In this document: one piece after another, positions 17,177 through 23,896 of the stretch
Layout of the letters: the number at the start of each line of letters is the position of its first letter
Numbering within the stretch: the stretch's first letter is position 1
From: Promethearchaeota archaeon
GTDB taxonomy: Archaea; Asgardarchaeota; Lokiarchaeia; Sigynarchaeales; SOKP01
Direction: 5' to 3'
DNA length: 49,396 nucleotides
Assembly: GCA_019058515.1 (NCBI GenBank)
Contig: JAHPYY010000138.1
Coordinates: 1 to 49,396 of the forward strand
Notes under the pieces: generated by a model
What the model was told of the DNA's origin: nothing
Seen by the model: the letters and a program-made list of their open reading frames with translations, nothing else
Databases searched by the model: none
Position numbers and translations under genes: made by a program

Positions 17177-18855
17177 TGGTATTAGCCAATTGCTTAAAGC
17201 TTGAATTAGTGGAGAATCTACCGGAATCCTGGATATCTAATATTCCTCTGAGTTATCATAAAGACGAAGTATATATTGTCGAGGATAATACTCGGACTGA
17301 AACGGGTAGATTAGTCACGGAATTATTGAATAAACGATTTGTGTTTGCCCAACTCGGTTTAGAATTACAAGAGATAACTAAACGGCAAATTTGGTATATT
17401 GTTGAGCAGAAGCAAAACGGTAGCGTAGATCTTAAAGGGAGCAAATTGCAAAAGTATATTTCTTTATCAGAAATGATTAAAAACTTTTGCGAAAAGCTTA
17501 CGGATTTTTACGATGTACCCTATTGGGGTTTAGTATTAGACGAGTTAGTGGTCGAAGCTAAGGCAAGAGCAACAATCTTGGATTTAAAAGGGATTGAAAC
17601 GGGTTTAAATGTGAAAACTTTTCCTGATTTTCTAGCAGCACCGTTTTTTTTCCTGATATCTGAGAAAGAGGACACGCTTAAAAGTATGATTAAGGAAATG
17701 AAAAAGCGTGGGTATCCCGCAGGATATTACGGGATTATAACTCAAGGGTTTGGCTCTTCTAACGTCGTAAGATTGTTAATGGAAATGGAGAGGATCGCTA
17801 AATTCTATATTTTTATAGCTCACGATTACGATATTGATGGCCTTAAGATCCTAATTGATTTAAAGAGATATTTCCCGTGTGAAAGCATAGGGATAAATCC
17901 CGAATTTATCGAGAAAACGCCATTAGATTTTAAGCCTTTAAGTCAAGATTACGATTCTCCAAGTGGAAACGCTAAAAAATTCCAAATTAAAGGTGCAATC
18001 AATATGCTAAACGAAATGTTTAGCAGCACTGTGAAAGATAAGTTTGACGATTCGATCCATGACGAGTTATATTTAAAGCTAAAATCTTGGATCGAGGGTT
18101 GCAGCGAGCGAAAAATAGAACTTGATGCTCTCTTAGCTCATAGGCTCGAAGAAAACCAGAACTTATGCAAATCAAGGGATCTTGTAGATGCTTTAGAAGA
18201 ATTGCTAAATGATGATTCGAGAGTTTACGATCTTAACCGATATGGTGAACCTTATAATTGGAATCCAGAATGTTATGTCCCTGAGATTGAGAGGCCTGAA
18301 ATTATCGAGACTACAATATTTGATCTAAGGCGTATTGTGATTGAACCAATTGAACAATATTTAAAAGGAAATGATTTATACGATTCAGAGGATTGGAAAG
18401 CGTTAATTCAAGAAGAGTTTGACAAGTGTTATAATAAAGCAGAAAAGAAGTACAATAAAGCGGTAGAGAAAGCAAATAAAAAATACAACGAATATGTCGA
18501 AGAGAACAGAGATTATAAGGATTCTTTAAAGGATGTGATCGAACTTATCGATGACCAGGAGAATAAATTATACGAATTAATGCAAAAATCGGACGAGAGA
18601 CTTCAGAGACGGGTCAGGCTACAAATCTTAATATTAAGACAGAGGATCCAGCAAACCGAAGAATACCAAAATACGGAGAAAAGGCTTATTGAACTGAAGG
18701 ATGCGATTGTTTCAGCATTAAGCGCACCAAAAAACACCCCAAAAATCATAGATAATTGCTTAACTGAATTAAGATCGCTTTATATCTCGTTAGAACGATT
18801 TGAGGATAAAGAATCCTTAAATAAAGCCATAAAACTCCTTGAAGAGGTCCTATAA
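17176..18855 (+). CDS. Topoisomerase VI A-subunit/Spo11-like protein
   Basis: 559 residues. Residues 66-77 (EITKRQIWYIVE) match the catalytic-tyrosine region of the 5Y-CAP domain, with Y74 as candidate nucleophile. A Toprim domain follows: the glutamate motif FFLISEKED (E163), then GIITQGFGSSNVVRLL, then AHDYDIDGL (D217, D219, D221 in place of the family DxD). The family makes double-strand breaks with a covalent 5' tyrosyl link. True Topo VI-A works with a GHKL ATPase B subunit; I see no B subunit in the window, so this resembles the stand-alone 'Mini-A' proteins of plasmids and viruses. The C-terminal 180 residues are coiled-coil and extra to the usual length of about 370. Likely replication, decatenation or recombination role. 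Confidence 0.75.
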   Translation: MVLANCLKLELVENLPESWISNIPLSYHKDEVYIVEDNTRTETGRLVTELLNKRFVFAQLGLELQEITKRQIWYIVEQKQNGSVDLKGSKLQKYISLSEMIKNFCEKLTDFYDVPYWGLVLDELVVEAKARATILDLKGIETGLNVKTFPDFLAAPFFFLISEKEDTLKSMIKEMKKRGYPAGYYGIITQGFGSSNVVRLLMEMERIAKFYIFIAHDYDIDGLKILIDLKRYFPCESIGINPEFIEKTPLDFKPLSQDYDSPSGNAKKFQIKGAINMLNEMFSSTVKDKFDDSIHDELYLKLKSWIEGCSERKIELDALLAHRLEENQNLCKSRDLVDALEELLNDDSRVYDLNRYGEPYNWNPECYVPEIERPEIIETTIFDLRRIVIEPIEQYLKGNDLYDSEDWKALIQEEFDKCYNKAEKKYNKAVEKANKKYNEYVEENRDYKDSLKDVIELIDDQENKLYELMQKSDERLQRRVRLQILILRQRIQQTEEYQNTEKRLIELKDAIVSALSAPKNTPKIIDNCLTELRSLYISLERFEDKESLNKAIKLLEEVL

Positions 18856-18858
18856 AAT

Positions 18859-19227
18859 ATGCATCTAAAAATTAGCGTTAATCTCGGAAATTACGAGCAT
18901 TTTTCACCATGTTCAAACGAACACGATACTTTAACCGAGTGTGCACACGAATTAATCAGTGAGTTAAGCAAAATCAAAAGCTACGATATCGAGCAATATA
19001 TTATCAATTATCTCATCCCAATTATTTACGATCCTCCGATGGATCCGAAGGAATTTAAGCAGAAATACAATCATTTATTAAGTATAGAGGAGAGAATTAA
19101 GGAAAAAGAGGCTTATTTAGGTCAAATAGAAAGGCATGCCAAATTTGTAGAGCAAGAATTAACTGATCTCATAGAGAAGGTCAGAATAGAAAGCAAAAAG
19201 CTGAATGAACTCGAAGTTGAGGGGTAA
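18859..19227 (+). CDS. Unknown protein with C-terminal coiled coil
   Basis: 122 residues, with a Cys/His-containing N-terminal half (SPCSNEHDTLTECAHE) and a coiled-coil C-terminus (about 70-118). It starts 3 bp after the Topo VI-A-like gene, so it could be a small partner of it, via the coiled coils both proteins carry. No family recognised. Confidence 0.6.
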   Translation: MHLKISVNLGNYEHFSPCSNEHDTLTECAHELISELSKIKSYDIEQYIINYLIPIIYDPPMDPKEFKQKYNHLLSIEERIKEKEAYLGQIERHAKFVEQELTDLIEKVRIESKKLNELEVEG

Positions 19228-19319
19228 AAAATGTCTAAATGTAAATATTCGATACACGGGAAAGGCGTAGTGAAATTACTATTGTCCCTGCCTCCGCTAA
19301 TTTTTACGCCCTTTCTCGG

Positions 19320-19390
19320 TCGAAGCTCGTTGAACGTGCGTCAACGAGTACCCTACGGGGTTTCTAACTATAAAAGCGAAGCATAGAAAC
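19320..19390 (+). ncRNA. Candidate structured RNA with three hairpins
   Basis: In the 176-bp gap after 19227 a markedly more GC-rich patch can fold into three successive hairpins: CTCGTTGA/TCAACGAG (19326-19333 / 19341-19348, 7-base loop), ACCC-TACG-GGGT (19350-19361, a UNCG-type tetraloop closed by C-G) and GTTTCTA/TAGAAAC (19360-19366 / 19384-19390). The last two share two bases and may alternate. A 51-codon frame (19231-19386) also runs through it, but its composition does not look like protein. It could be a leader or regulatory RNA for the gene at 19404. Confidence 0.4.
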
Positions 19391-19403
19391 AAGAGTGAAG
19401 AAA

Positions 19404-19892
19404 ATGAGTGAAAAAAAAAATCAACAAAGTTGTAGTTTATCGAACAAATCAGAGAGAGAATTATATATGATATTAACAAAAGTCGATAAAATCATTGAAA
19501 ATCGGATAAATGAAGCAAAGAACTCAAAGATATTAGAGAAAATAAGTGAGATTTTAGAGAACTTTGGAGATCCTATTTCCCCTCAGATGGTTGAGATGAT
19601 TTATTATGGGGAAGGAGAGGTTCAGATGACTTTTGATAAGCATCTTGGTGAAATAGCCTTAACAAATCAAGGCAATCGTGTATTTGAGGCGGGTTTACTT
19701 TCAGCGAAAGAATGGAAGATTTCTTTGTTTATACCAGGACATTGGCAAGAGGTCCTTAATGATGTATACAATGAAATCCCGTCTAAGTTAGCAGCTAAGA
19801 GAAAAGAAGGGTTTATTGAAGAAATTCAAAAGTTAACAAGGATATGGAACATAGCCTTAGAGAATGTACCAGGAGTGAAAAAATATGAGTGA
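19404..19892 (+). CDS. Unknown helical protein
   Basis: 162 residues from ATG 19404 (GAGTGAAG upstream); a GTG at 19395 is in frame. Helical and charged with a central region containing one Trp-rich segment (EWKISLFIPGHWQEVL). No family recognised. It overlaps the next gene by 8 bp. Confidence 0.6.
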   Translation: MSEKKNQQSCSLSNKSERELYMILTKVDKIIENRINEAKNSKILEKISEILENFGDPISPQMVEMIYYGEGEVQMTFDKHLGEIALTNQGNRVFEAGLLSAKEWKISLFIPGHWQEVLNDVYNEIPSKLAAKRKEGFIEEIQKLTRIWNIALENVPGVKKYE

Positions 19893-20199
19893 AGAAAACA
19901 AAGTATTTTTTGACGATGTAGAGCGACTTAGTAAAGAATCAGCTGAACTCCTAAAAACATCAATCAATTCGAGCGAAGAAAAAATCAAAGAGAAGAAAAT
20001 CCAGATTGGAATTGGAATCGCAAAAATCATTGAAGCAAAAGATAACCTATTCCCTTTAAAAGATTATTTCTATGGAGATTTTAAATATAGCGAATCGTTG
20101 CAGAAAGTTCCAGATCCTCGAAAACTAATTGACGATGCAATCCACGCTCTTGAAAGAGCAATTCGAGAGGGCTACGAAATCGAGATTCATAGTATATAG
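19885..20199 (+). CDS. Small helical protein
   Basis: 104 residues, helical, acidic N-terminus. ATG lies inside the end of the preceding gene. It belongs to a run of overlapping small genes (19.4-23.9 kb) typical of virus or plasmid early regions. Function unknown. Confidence 0.58.
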   Translation: MSEENKVFFDDVERLSKESAELLKTSINSSEEKIKEKKIQIGIGIAKIIEAKDNLFPLKDYFYGDFKYSESLQKVPDPRKLIDDAIHALERAIREGYEIEIHSI

Positions 20200-20208
20200 G
20201 TGATTGAG

Positions 20209-20466
20209 TTGGATAAAAGCGAATTGGCAACTATTATTCAAGGTTTTGAGGAGCAAATGGAACAATTAACAAAAATAACAAAGCGAAAGGAATTCCTTAG
20301 AATGCACCAAAAGATCTTTAATTCAGCTCAACAACTTAAAAAAGCGTTAGAAAATGGCCCTATTTCTAAGGAGCAAATGAAACAGTACGCCAAGGAGTAT
20401 CAGAGACTTATGAAGCAATTTAAGGAATTATGCCAATTAGGAGAGGAAATTGAGTCAAAGATTTAG
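20209..20466 (+). CDS. Small coiled-coil protein
   Basis: 85 residues from TTG 20209, which lies after GGTGAT (20199-20204); GTG 20200 is in frame but would overlap that site. Entirely helical, Gln/Lys/Glu-rich, likely a coiled coil. It overlaps the zinc-ribbon gene that follows by 17 bp. Function unknown. Confidence 0.52.
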   Translation: MDKSELATIIQGFEEQMEQLTKITKRKEFLRMHQKIFNSAQQLKKALENGPISKEQMKQYAKEYQRLMKQFKELCQLGEEIESKI

Positions 20467-20590
20467 ATGTCCAGTATGCCAAGAATGGATTGAAAATTCG
20501 AATATCGCAGCTAATTGTCCTCACTGTGGTGCTGAAGGGTTTAAAACGCTTAAAAATCGGCAATCAAGCAAAAGGAAGGGATATGCTTAG
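20450..20590 (+). CDS. Zinc-ribbon miniprotein, 46 residues
   Basis: TTG 20450 sits behind AGGAGAGG. The product has CPVC then CPHC spaced 15 residues apart, a classic zinc ribbon, and a basic Lys/Arg tail. It is too short for ordinary gene finding, but the SD, the Cys pairs and the overlaps with both neighbours support it. Probably nucleic-acid or protein binding. Confidence 0.6.
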   Translation: MSQRFRCPVCQEWIENSNIAANCPHCGAEGFKTLKNRQSSKRKGYA

Positions 20591-20807
20591 AAAAATGAGA
20601 TTTAAAAAAGAAAAAGCAAAGGAAATCGGATTAACTTACAATAGAAAGGTAGTAGGAGATACTATTAACTACACGGTTACTGTAGATAAAAAAACCAGTA
20701 AAAAAAGGATTCAGGAGATTGTAGGGAAATTGTTAGACGAAATTAAGGAAAACGAGCAGATTGAAGGTGTAAAACTAGGAAAAAAAAGAGGTAGAAAGAA
20801 TGAGTAA
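20583..20807 (+). CDS. Small basic protein, 74 residues
   Basis: I start at ATG 20583 (SD GGAAGGGAT) because an upstream ATG at 20490 would read out of frame through the zinc-ribbon gene. The product is basic, with a beta-strand stretch (GDTINYTVTVDKKTSKKRIQ) and a Lys/Arg-rich end, which suggests nucleic-acid binding. Overlaps the next gene by 8 bp. Confidence 0.55.
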   Translation: MLRKMRFKKEKAKEIGLTYNRKVVGDTINYTVTVDKKTSKKRIQEIVGKLLDEIKENEQIEGVKLGKKRGRKNE

Positions 20808-21003
20808 GAAAATTCCAATGAGAAACATAACTATTAACATTCCAGATATTTTTGACGATAACATACAAAAATTAATTAAATTACAAATCGTGGCAAATCG
20901 ATCCGAAGCGTTGAGATTTGCGTTAAGAGAGTTCATTCAAAATGAATTCGATAATTTGAAGCTCTTAGGGTATTTCGATAAAGAAAAAGGTGATTGCAAT
21001 TAA
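20800..21003 (+). CDS. Ribbon-helix-helix (CopG-like) regulator 1
   Basis: 67 residues. 'RNITINIPDIFDDNIQKLI' is the beta-strand and first helix, and 'NRSEALRFALREFI' is the 'sRSeairealr.fl' second helix of RHH proteins. Such proteins bind palindromic or repeated operators as dimers of dimers. A second RHH gene follows directly, so the pair may regulate together. Candidate ligand for one of the iteron or palindrome sets in the window. Confidence 0.78.
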   Translation: MSKKIPMRNITINIPDIFDDNIQKLIKLQIVANRSEALRFALREFIQNEFDNLKLLGYFDKEKGDCN

Positions 21004-21502
21004 GATCGTAACTGTCAATATTCCAGAAAGCTTTATTGAGGCCATTGAAAAACTTGTAGGGGAAGAGGGGTTATACCCTTCCAGATCCGAATTAATTCGA
21101 TGTGCGGTTAGAGAGTTTTTGATAAAAGAACTGAAATTAGCGCAAAACATTGTTAAATACAAAGAAGAGGACAATACGCAGGATCTTGACGAAGATAGTT
21201 TTGTAAGAGTACCAATCGAACGATTGAACGAAAATCACGAGCCTGTACGGGATTTTAAGACCTATAAGATTCTTAAAACTTTAAACGATAGCGAGGGATA
21301 CATCCCTAAAAACGATTTTAAAACCTCGAAAAGCGACCCAGAAGAGGAAAAAAGCGAAGTTAATTCTGTGGATATCAAAGTTAAGCGAAAGAAAAAGGAA
21401 GGGTTAGGTAATCCTTTCTGGGAAAATAAGCTTGATCACGATGGCAATCTTATTTCTGTACCAAAAAGAATTACCGGTGATTATACAATTGGCAACCTAT
21501 AA
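20999..21502 (+). CDS. Ribbon-helix-helix regulator 2, with acidic tail
   Basis: The N-terminus 'IVTVNIPESFIEAIEKLV' and 'SRSELIRCAVREFL' form an RHH domain; a disordered Lys/Glu-rich tail of about 110 residues follows, ending in 'DYTIGNL'. GGTGAT (20989-20994) lies just upstream of an ATT at 20999 that would give MKIVTVNIPES, the usual RHH opening. The alternative is GTG 20990, inside the SD. I prefer ATT. Longer than the usual 45-80 residues of the family, so the tail may bind another protein. Confidence 0.72.
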   Translation: MKIVTVNIPESFIEAIEKLVGEEGLYPSRSELIRCAVREFLIKELKLAQNIVKYKEEDNTQDLDEDSFVRVPIERLNENHEPVRDFKTYKILKTLNDSEGYIPKNDFKTSKSDPEEEKSEVNSVDIKVKRKKKEGLGNPFWENKLDHDGNLISVPKRITGDYTIGNL

Positions 21503-21527
21503 TATAAAATTTACGGGAGAAATCACG

Positions 21528-21695
21528 ATGCAAACGGAGAATTATGACAAGCTGTTAATAAACGCATCGACAATAATCGCTATAATGGGTTTAATCCCAT
21601 TAGAAAAAAAAAAGGACAAATCAAAAGAAAATGTACTCGAAACTGACGAACACGGAAATAAGATTCTATTCGAAATCGAAGAAATTAAATCTTAA
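21528..21695 (+). CDS. Small protein, 55 residues
   Basis: ATG 21528 follows GGGAG by 8 bases; a longer frame from 21432 would overlap the RHH gene and begins with unlikely sequence. One short hydrophobic stretch (ASTIIAIMGLIP) and a charged tail. Function unknown. A T-tract and conserved hairpin follow the stop. Confidence 0.5.
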   Translation: MQTENYDKLLINASTIIAIMGLIPLEKKKDKSKENVLETDEHGNKILFEIEEIKS

Positions 21696-21700
21696 TTAAA

Positions 21701-21752
21701 TTTTTTTTTCATTTTTAACCAAGACCGGGTGCGGTTTCATCGCTGCCCTGGT
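21701..21752 (+). ncRNA. Conserved T-tract/hairpin RNA element, copy 1
   Basis: T-run and the sequence TTTTTAACCAAGACC are followed by a two-part hairpin: outer ACCGGG/CCTGGT (21724-21729 / 21747-21752), inner GCGG/CTGC (21731-21734 / 21743-21746), loop TTTCATCG. The copy at 22287-22339 keeps the leader and loop exactly but has different stem bases that still pair. Lies between two small genes; likely terminator plus 5' leader element. Confidence 0.65.
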
Positions 21753-21776
21753 GTAAGAATAAAAAAGAGGATTAAA

Positions 21777-22286
21777 ATGAGCAAATGTGAATTGTGTGGA
21801 AAGGATACAAATTGGATTGAAATGGTTGACATCCCAAGAAATCCAGATAATCAATATTCAAAGCGAATTCGACTCGATTTATGCTACTACTGCGCATGGA
21901 TAATAAAAAGAAAGACTTTCGTAAAGAAAAGAAGAATTAGAAAAGCAATCAAGAAAATGCATCCGTTCTATAAGGGTTTAGTAAAGGACCTTGATTTTTA
22001 TCCTTGCTCTGATTGCGCTTTAATTGAAAGAACAAAAATCAGGCAAAGAAAGAAAGATGTAAAAGAATTTCTTAACGCTTTAGAAGGATTCTTTAACTAC
22101 GAGGGAGCAGAAGATTACGAGTATATGCATGAATTAGTTGAAAGATACGAAAAAGAGAAGCCTAAACCTCTTACTGATAGAGATCTTTGGAAAAAAATAA
22201 AAGAAACATTCAAAGTGAGCGATTTAACAACTCAAGTAATATACGATTTCATTCAAGATATCTTAACAAGAAAGCAGGACATTTAA
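21777..22286 (+). CDS. Zinc-binding protein with two or three CxxC pairs
   Basis: 169 residues from ATG 21777 (GAGG upstream); the longer frame from 21729 would begin inside the conserved hairpin. CELC near residue 4, CYYC near 41 and CSDC near 82 form one or two zinc sites; the region between is strongly basic (IKRKTFVKKRRIRKAIKK). The C-terminal half is helical. Probably nucleic-acid binding. Flanked on both sides by the conserved hairpin element. Confidence 0.62.
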   Translation: MSKCELCGKDTNWIEMVDIPRNPDNQYSKRIRLDLCYYCAWIIKRKTFVKKRRIRKAIKKMHPFYKGLVKDLDFYPCSDCALIERTKIRQRKKDVKEFLNALEGFFNYEGAEDYEYMHELVERYEKEKPKPLTDRDLWKKIKETFKVSDLTTQVIYDFIQDILTRKQDI

Positions 22287-22339
22287 TTTTTTTTCATTTT
22301 TAACCAAGACCAGGATTCGAGTTTCATCGCTCGCCTGGT
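22287..22339 (+). ncRNA. Conserved T-tract/hairpin RNA element, copy 2
   Basis: T-run at the stop codon and TTTTTAACCAAGACC, then outer stem ACCAGG/CCTGGT (22309-22314 / 22334-22339), inner stem CGAG/CTCG (22318-22321 / 22330-22333), loop TTTCATCG. Compared with copy 1, outer-stem G-U becomes A-U and the inner stem is replaced by a different paired stem. Confidence 0.65.
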
Positions 22340-22362
22340 AATTAATTAGTGGAGAAAAAATT

Positions 22363-22527
22363 ATGGAAAAAACAAAATCTAAAAAAAAAATTGAAATGGA
22401 CCATGACGAGATTGAGCGTGTTTTAATAGATGCCGTTAAACTCAAAATGGAGAAATTAGCAGCCATTAACGAAAAGATTCGAGCTCGTGAAAAGGAGCTT
22501 GGAATTAACGGTGAAGATCTTGGCTAA
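22363..22527 (+). CDS. Small helical protein, 54 residues
   Basis: ATG 22363 follows GTGGAG. The product is basic at the N-terminus and otherwise a single charged helix (IERVLIDAVKLKMEKLAAIN). Directly behind hairpin element copy 2 and overlapping the next gene by 8 bp. Function unknown. Confidence 0.5.
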   Translation: MEKTKSKKKIEMDHDEIERVLIDAVKLKMEKLAAINEKIRAREKELGINGEDLG

Positions 22528-22696
22528 CGAGTCGTATTATGATTGGGAGCAGAAACATAAAAAGCGTAAGAATAAGGAATCAGGCGACAATAGCGACGAG
22601 ATTAATACATTAGGTATTCGAAAGGCCCTCTTCAAGGACGAACTAAAGAAATGGCGTGAAAAGAACTTAAAGAAAAAAGATGGTGAAAAATCATAG
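22520..22696 (+). CDS. Small basic protein, 58 residues
   Basis: TTG 22520 lies 5 bases after GGTGA; longer starts at 22487 or 22511 overlap the previous gene more deeply. Product is highly charged (KHKKRKNKE, KKWREKNLKKKD). Its end overlaps the likely start region of the methyltransferase. Function unknown. Confidence 0.48.
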   Translation: MANESYYDWEQKHKKRKNKESGDNSDEINTLGIRKALFKDELKKWREKNLKKKDGEKS

Positions 22697-23547
22697 TCGA
22701 GGCAAATCTTAACAAAGAAACATTAAACCAATTTGGATTGGATATTCAACCTAACGAGGTGTATTGCTGCGATAATTTAGCGTTTTTAAACTCGATCCAA
22801 TCTCAGAGCATCGATTTAACATATATCGATCCCCCTTTCTGCAGCCAAGAGGATTATATTTGTTTTAACGATAAATGGACCACGATTTCAGGGTATATTG
22901 GGTTTATGCGAGAGAGAATCTTAGAAATTCACAGAACCCTTAAAGAGACTGGTTCTTTCTACTTGCAATGCGATTCCCACGCTAAATTCGAGCTAAAATT
23001 GATATGCGATAAGATTTTTAATAAGGCCAATTTTAGGAGAGAAATCATATGGAATGTTGGATCTGTCTCAGGCTTCAAATCTAAGGCTAATAAATGGGTG
23101 CGGCAGCACGATTCTATTTTATTTTACACTAAATCAAGCGAATACACTTTTAATAAGCAATATTTACCGTATTCTGAGTATTATATTAACAAATTTTTTA
23201 AATTTGAAGATAAGAACGGGAGAAAATACCGCAAAAGACGCAACGGTAAGCAATACCTTGACGAATCGAAAGGATTGGTATTAGGCTCAGTTTGGAATGA
23301 TATAAGCTCTTTTCAAACTCGAACCAGAGCAAAAGAGTACCAAAAATTTCCCACTCAAAAGCCTTTAGATTTGCTTACTAGAATTATTAGTGCAAGTTCT
23401 AATCCTGGTGATATTGTTGGAGATTTCTTTTGTGGATCCGGTACTACTTTAGTAGCTGCTAAATTTTTAAATCGATCCTTTATTGGCTGCGATAATAAGG
23501 AAATTGCGATTGAAATTACAAAAAGAAGGTTAGCAGGGGTGAGATGA
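22693..23547 (+). CDS. DNA N6-adenine/N4-cytosine methyltransferase, beta class
   Basis: Motif IV (TYIDPPF) comes near residue 46 and motif I (GDFFCGSGTTLVAA) near 250, with a variable target-recognition region between: this order defines the beta class. DPPF favours adenine, but cytosine N4 is possible. No restriction gene lies beside it, so it is an orphan enzyme that may mark element DNA against host nucleases or control replication. Start: the first conventional start is TTG 22738, but GGTGA (22682-22686) lies 6 bases before an in-frame ATA at 22693 that opens ATA-GTC-GAG-GCA, nearly the same as the MCM gene start, so I use ATA. Confidence 0.85.
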   Translation: MVEANLNKETLNQFGLDIQPNEVYCCDNLAFLNSIQSQSIDLTYIDPPFCSQEDYICFNDKWTTISGYIGFMRERILEIHRTLKETGSFYLQCDSHAKFELKLICDKIFNKANFRREIIWNVGSVSGFKSKANKWVRQHDSILFYTKSSEYTFNKQYLPYSEYYINKFFKFEDKNGRKYRKRRNGKQYLDESKGLVLGSVWNDISSFQTRTRAKEYQKFPTQKPLDLLTRIISASSNPGDIVGDFFCGSGTTLVAAKFLNRSFIGCDNKEIAIEITKRRLAGVR

Positions 23548-23667
23548 GTGGTTAGAAAATGCGGAAACGAAGAAAAATGTGAATTAGGGTTTAAAGGCTG
23601 CTCTCCTTTAATGCCTTGTTTTTTATTTGTAGAGAAAGAAGAGGAAGAGGATATATTGGAAAAATAA
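23548..23667 (+). CDS. Cys-rich miniprotein, 39 residues
   Basis: GTG 23548 lies one base after the methyltransferase's last codon, with GGGGTGAGA upstream. Cys at positions 5, 11, 18 and 24 could hold one zinc ion. Acidic C-terminus. A short but well-placed candidate. Confidence 0.42.
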   Translation: MVRKCGNEEKCELGFKGCSPLMPCFLFVEKEEEEDILEK

Positions 23668-23701
23668 AGACTCAGCAGGGGAAGAAAAATTAAAAGAAAA
23701 T

Positions 23702-23896
23702 ATGTATTCTGAAAACGACATTTATCGGTTATCAGTTCTGCATTGTATGTATCGGGAAGCACCTCATAGTAATTATTGTAATTACTTTAAAGGGGATTGC
23801 AATCTTTATGCGGAATGTGAAGGGGATCCTCAAGCGTTTGAAGAATTATTAGAGGAAAGAATGAAAGAAAGGGATGAGATTGATGGTTGCGATTAG
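23702..23896 (+). CDS. Cys-rich small protein, 64 residues
   Basis: ATG 23702, with five to six Cys and several His (HCMYREAPHSNYCNYFKGDC, then CEGD), so probably zinc- or iron-sulfur-binding. Acidic helical C-terminus. Overlaps the ASCH/radical SAM gene. Function unknown. Confidence 0.5.
   Translation: MYSENDIYRLSVLHCMYREAPHSNYCNYFKGDCNLYAECEGDPQAFEELLEERMKERDEIDGCD

Noticed and set aside
22300..22340. Possible tRNA T-arm (GATTCGAG) near a hairpin
   Set aside because: No acceptor, D or anticodon arms fit, and the same hairpin recurs at 21701 with a different sequence.
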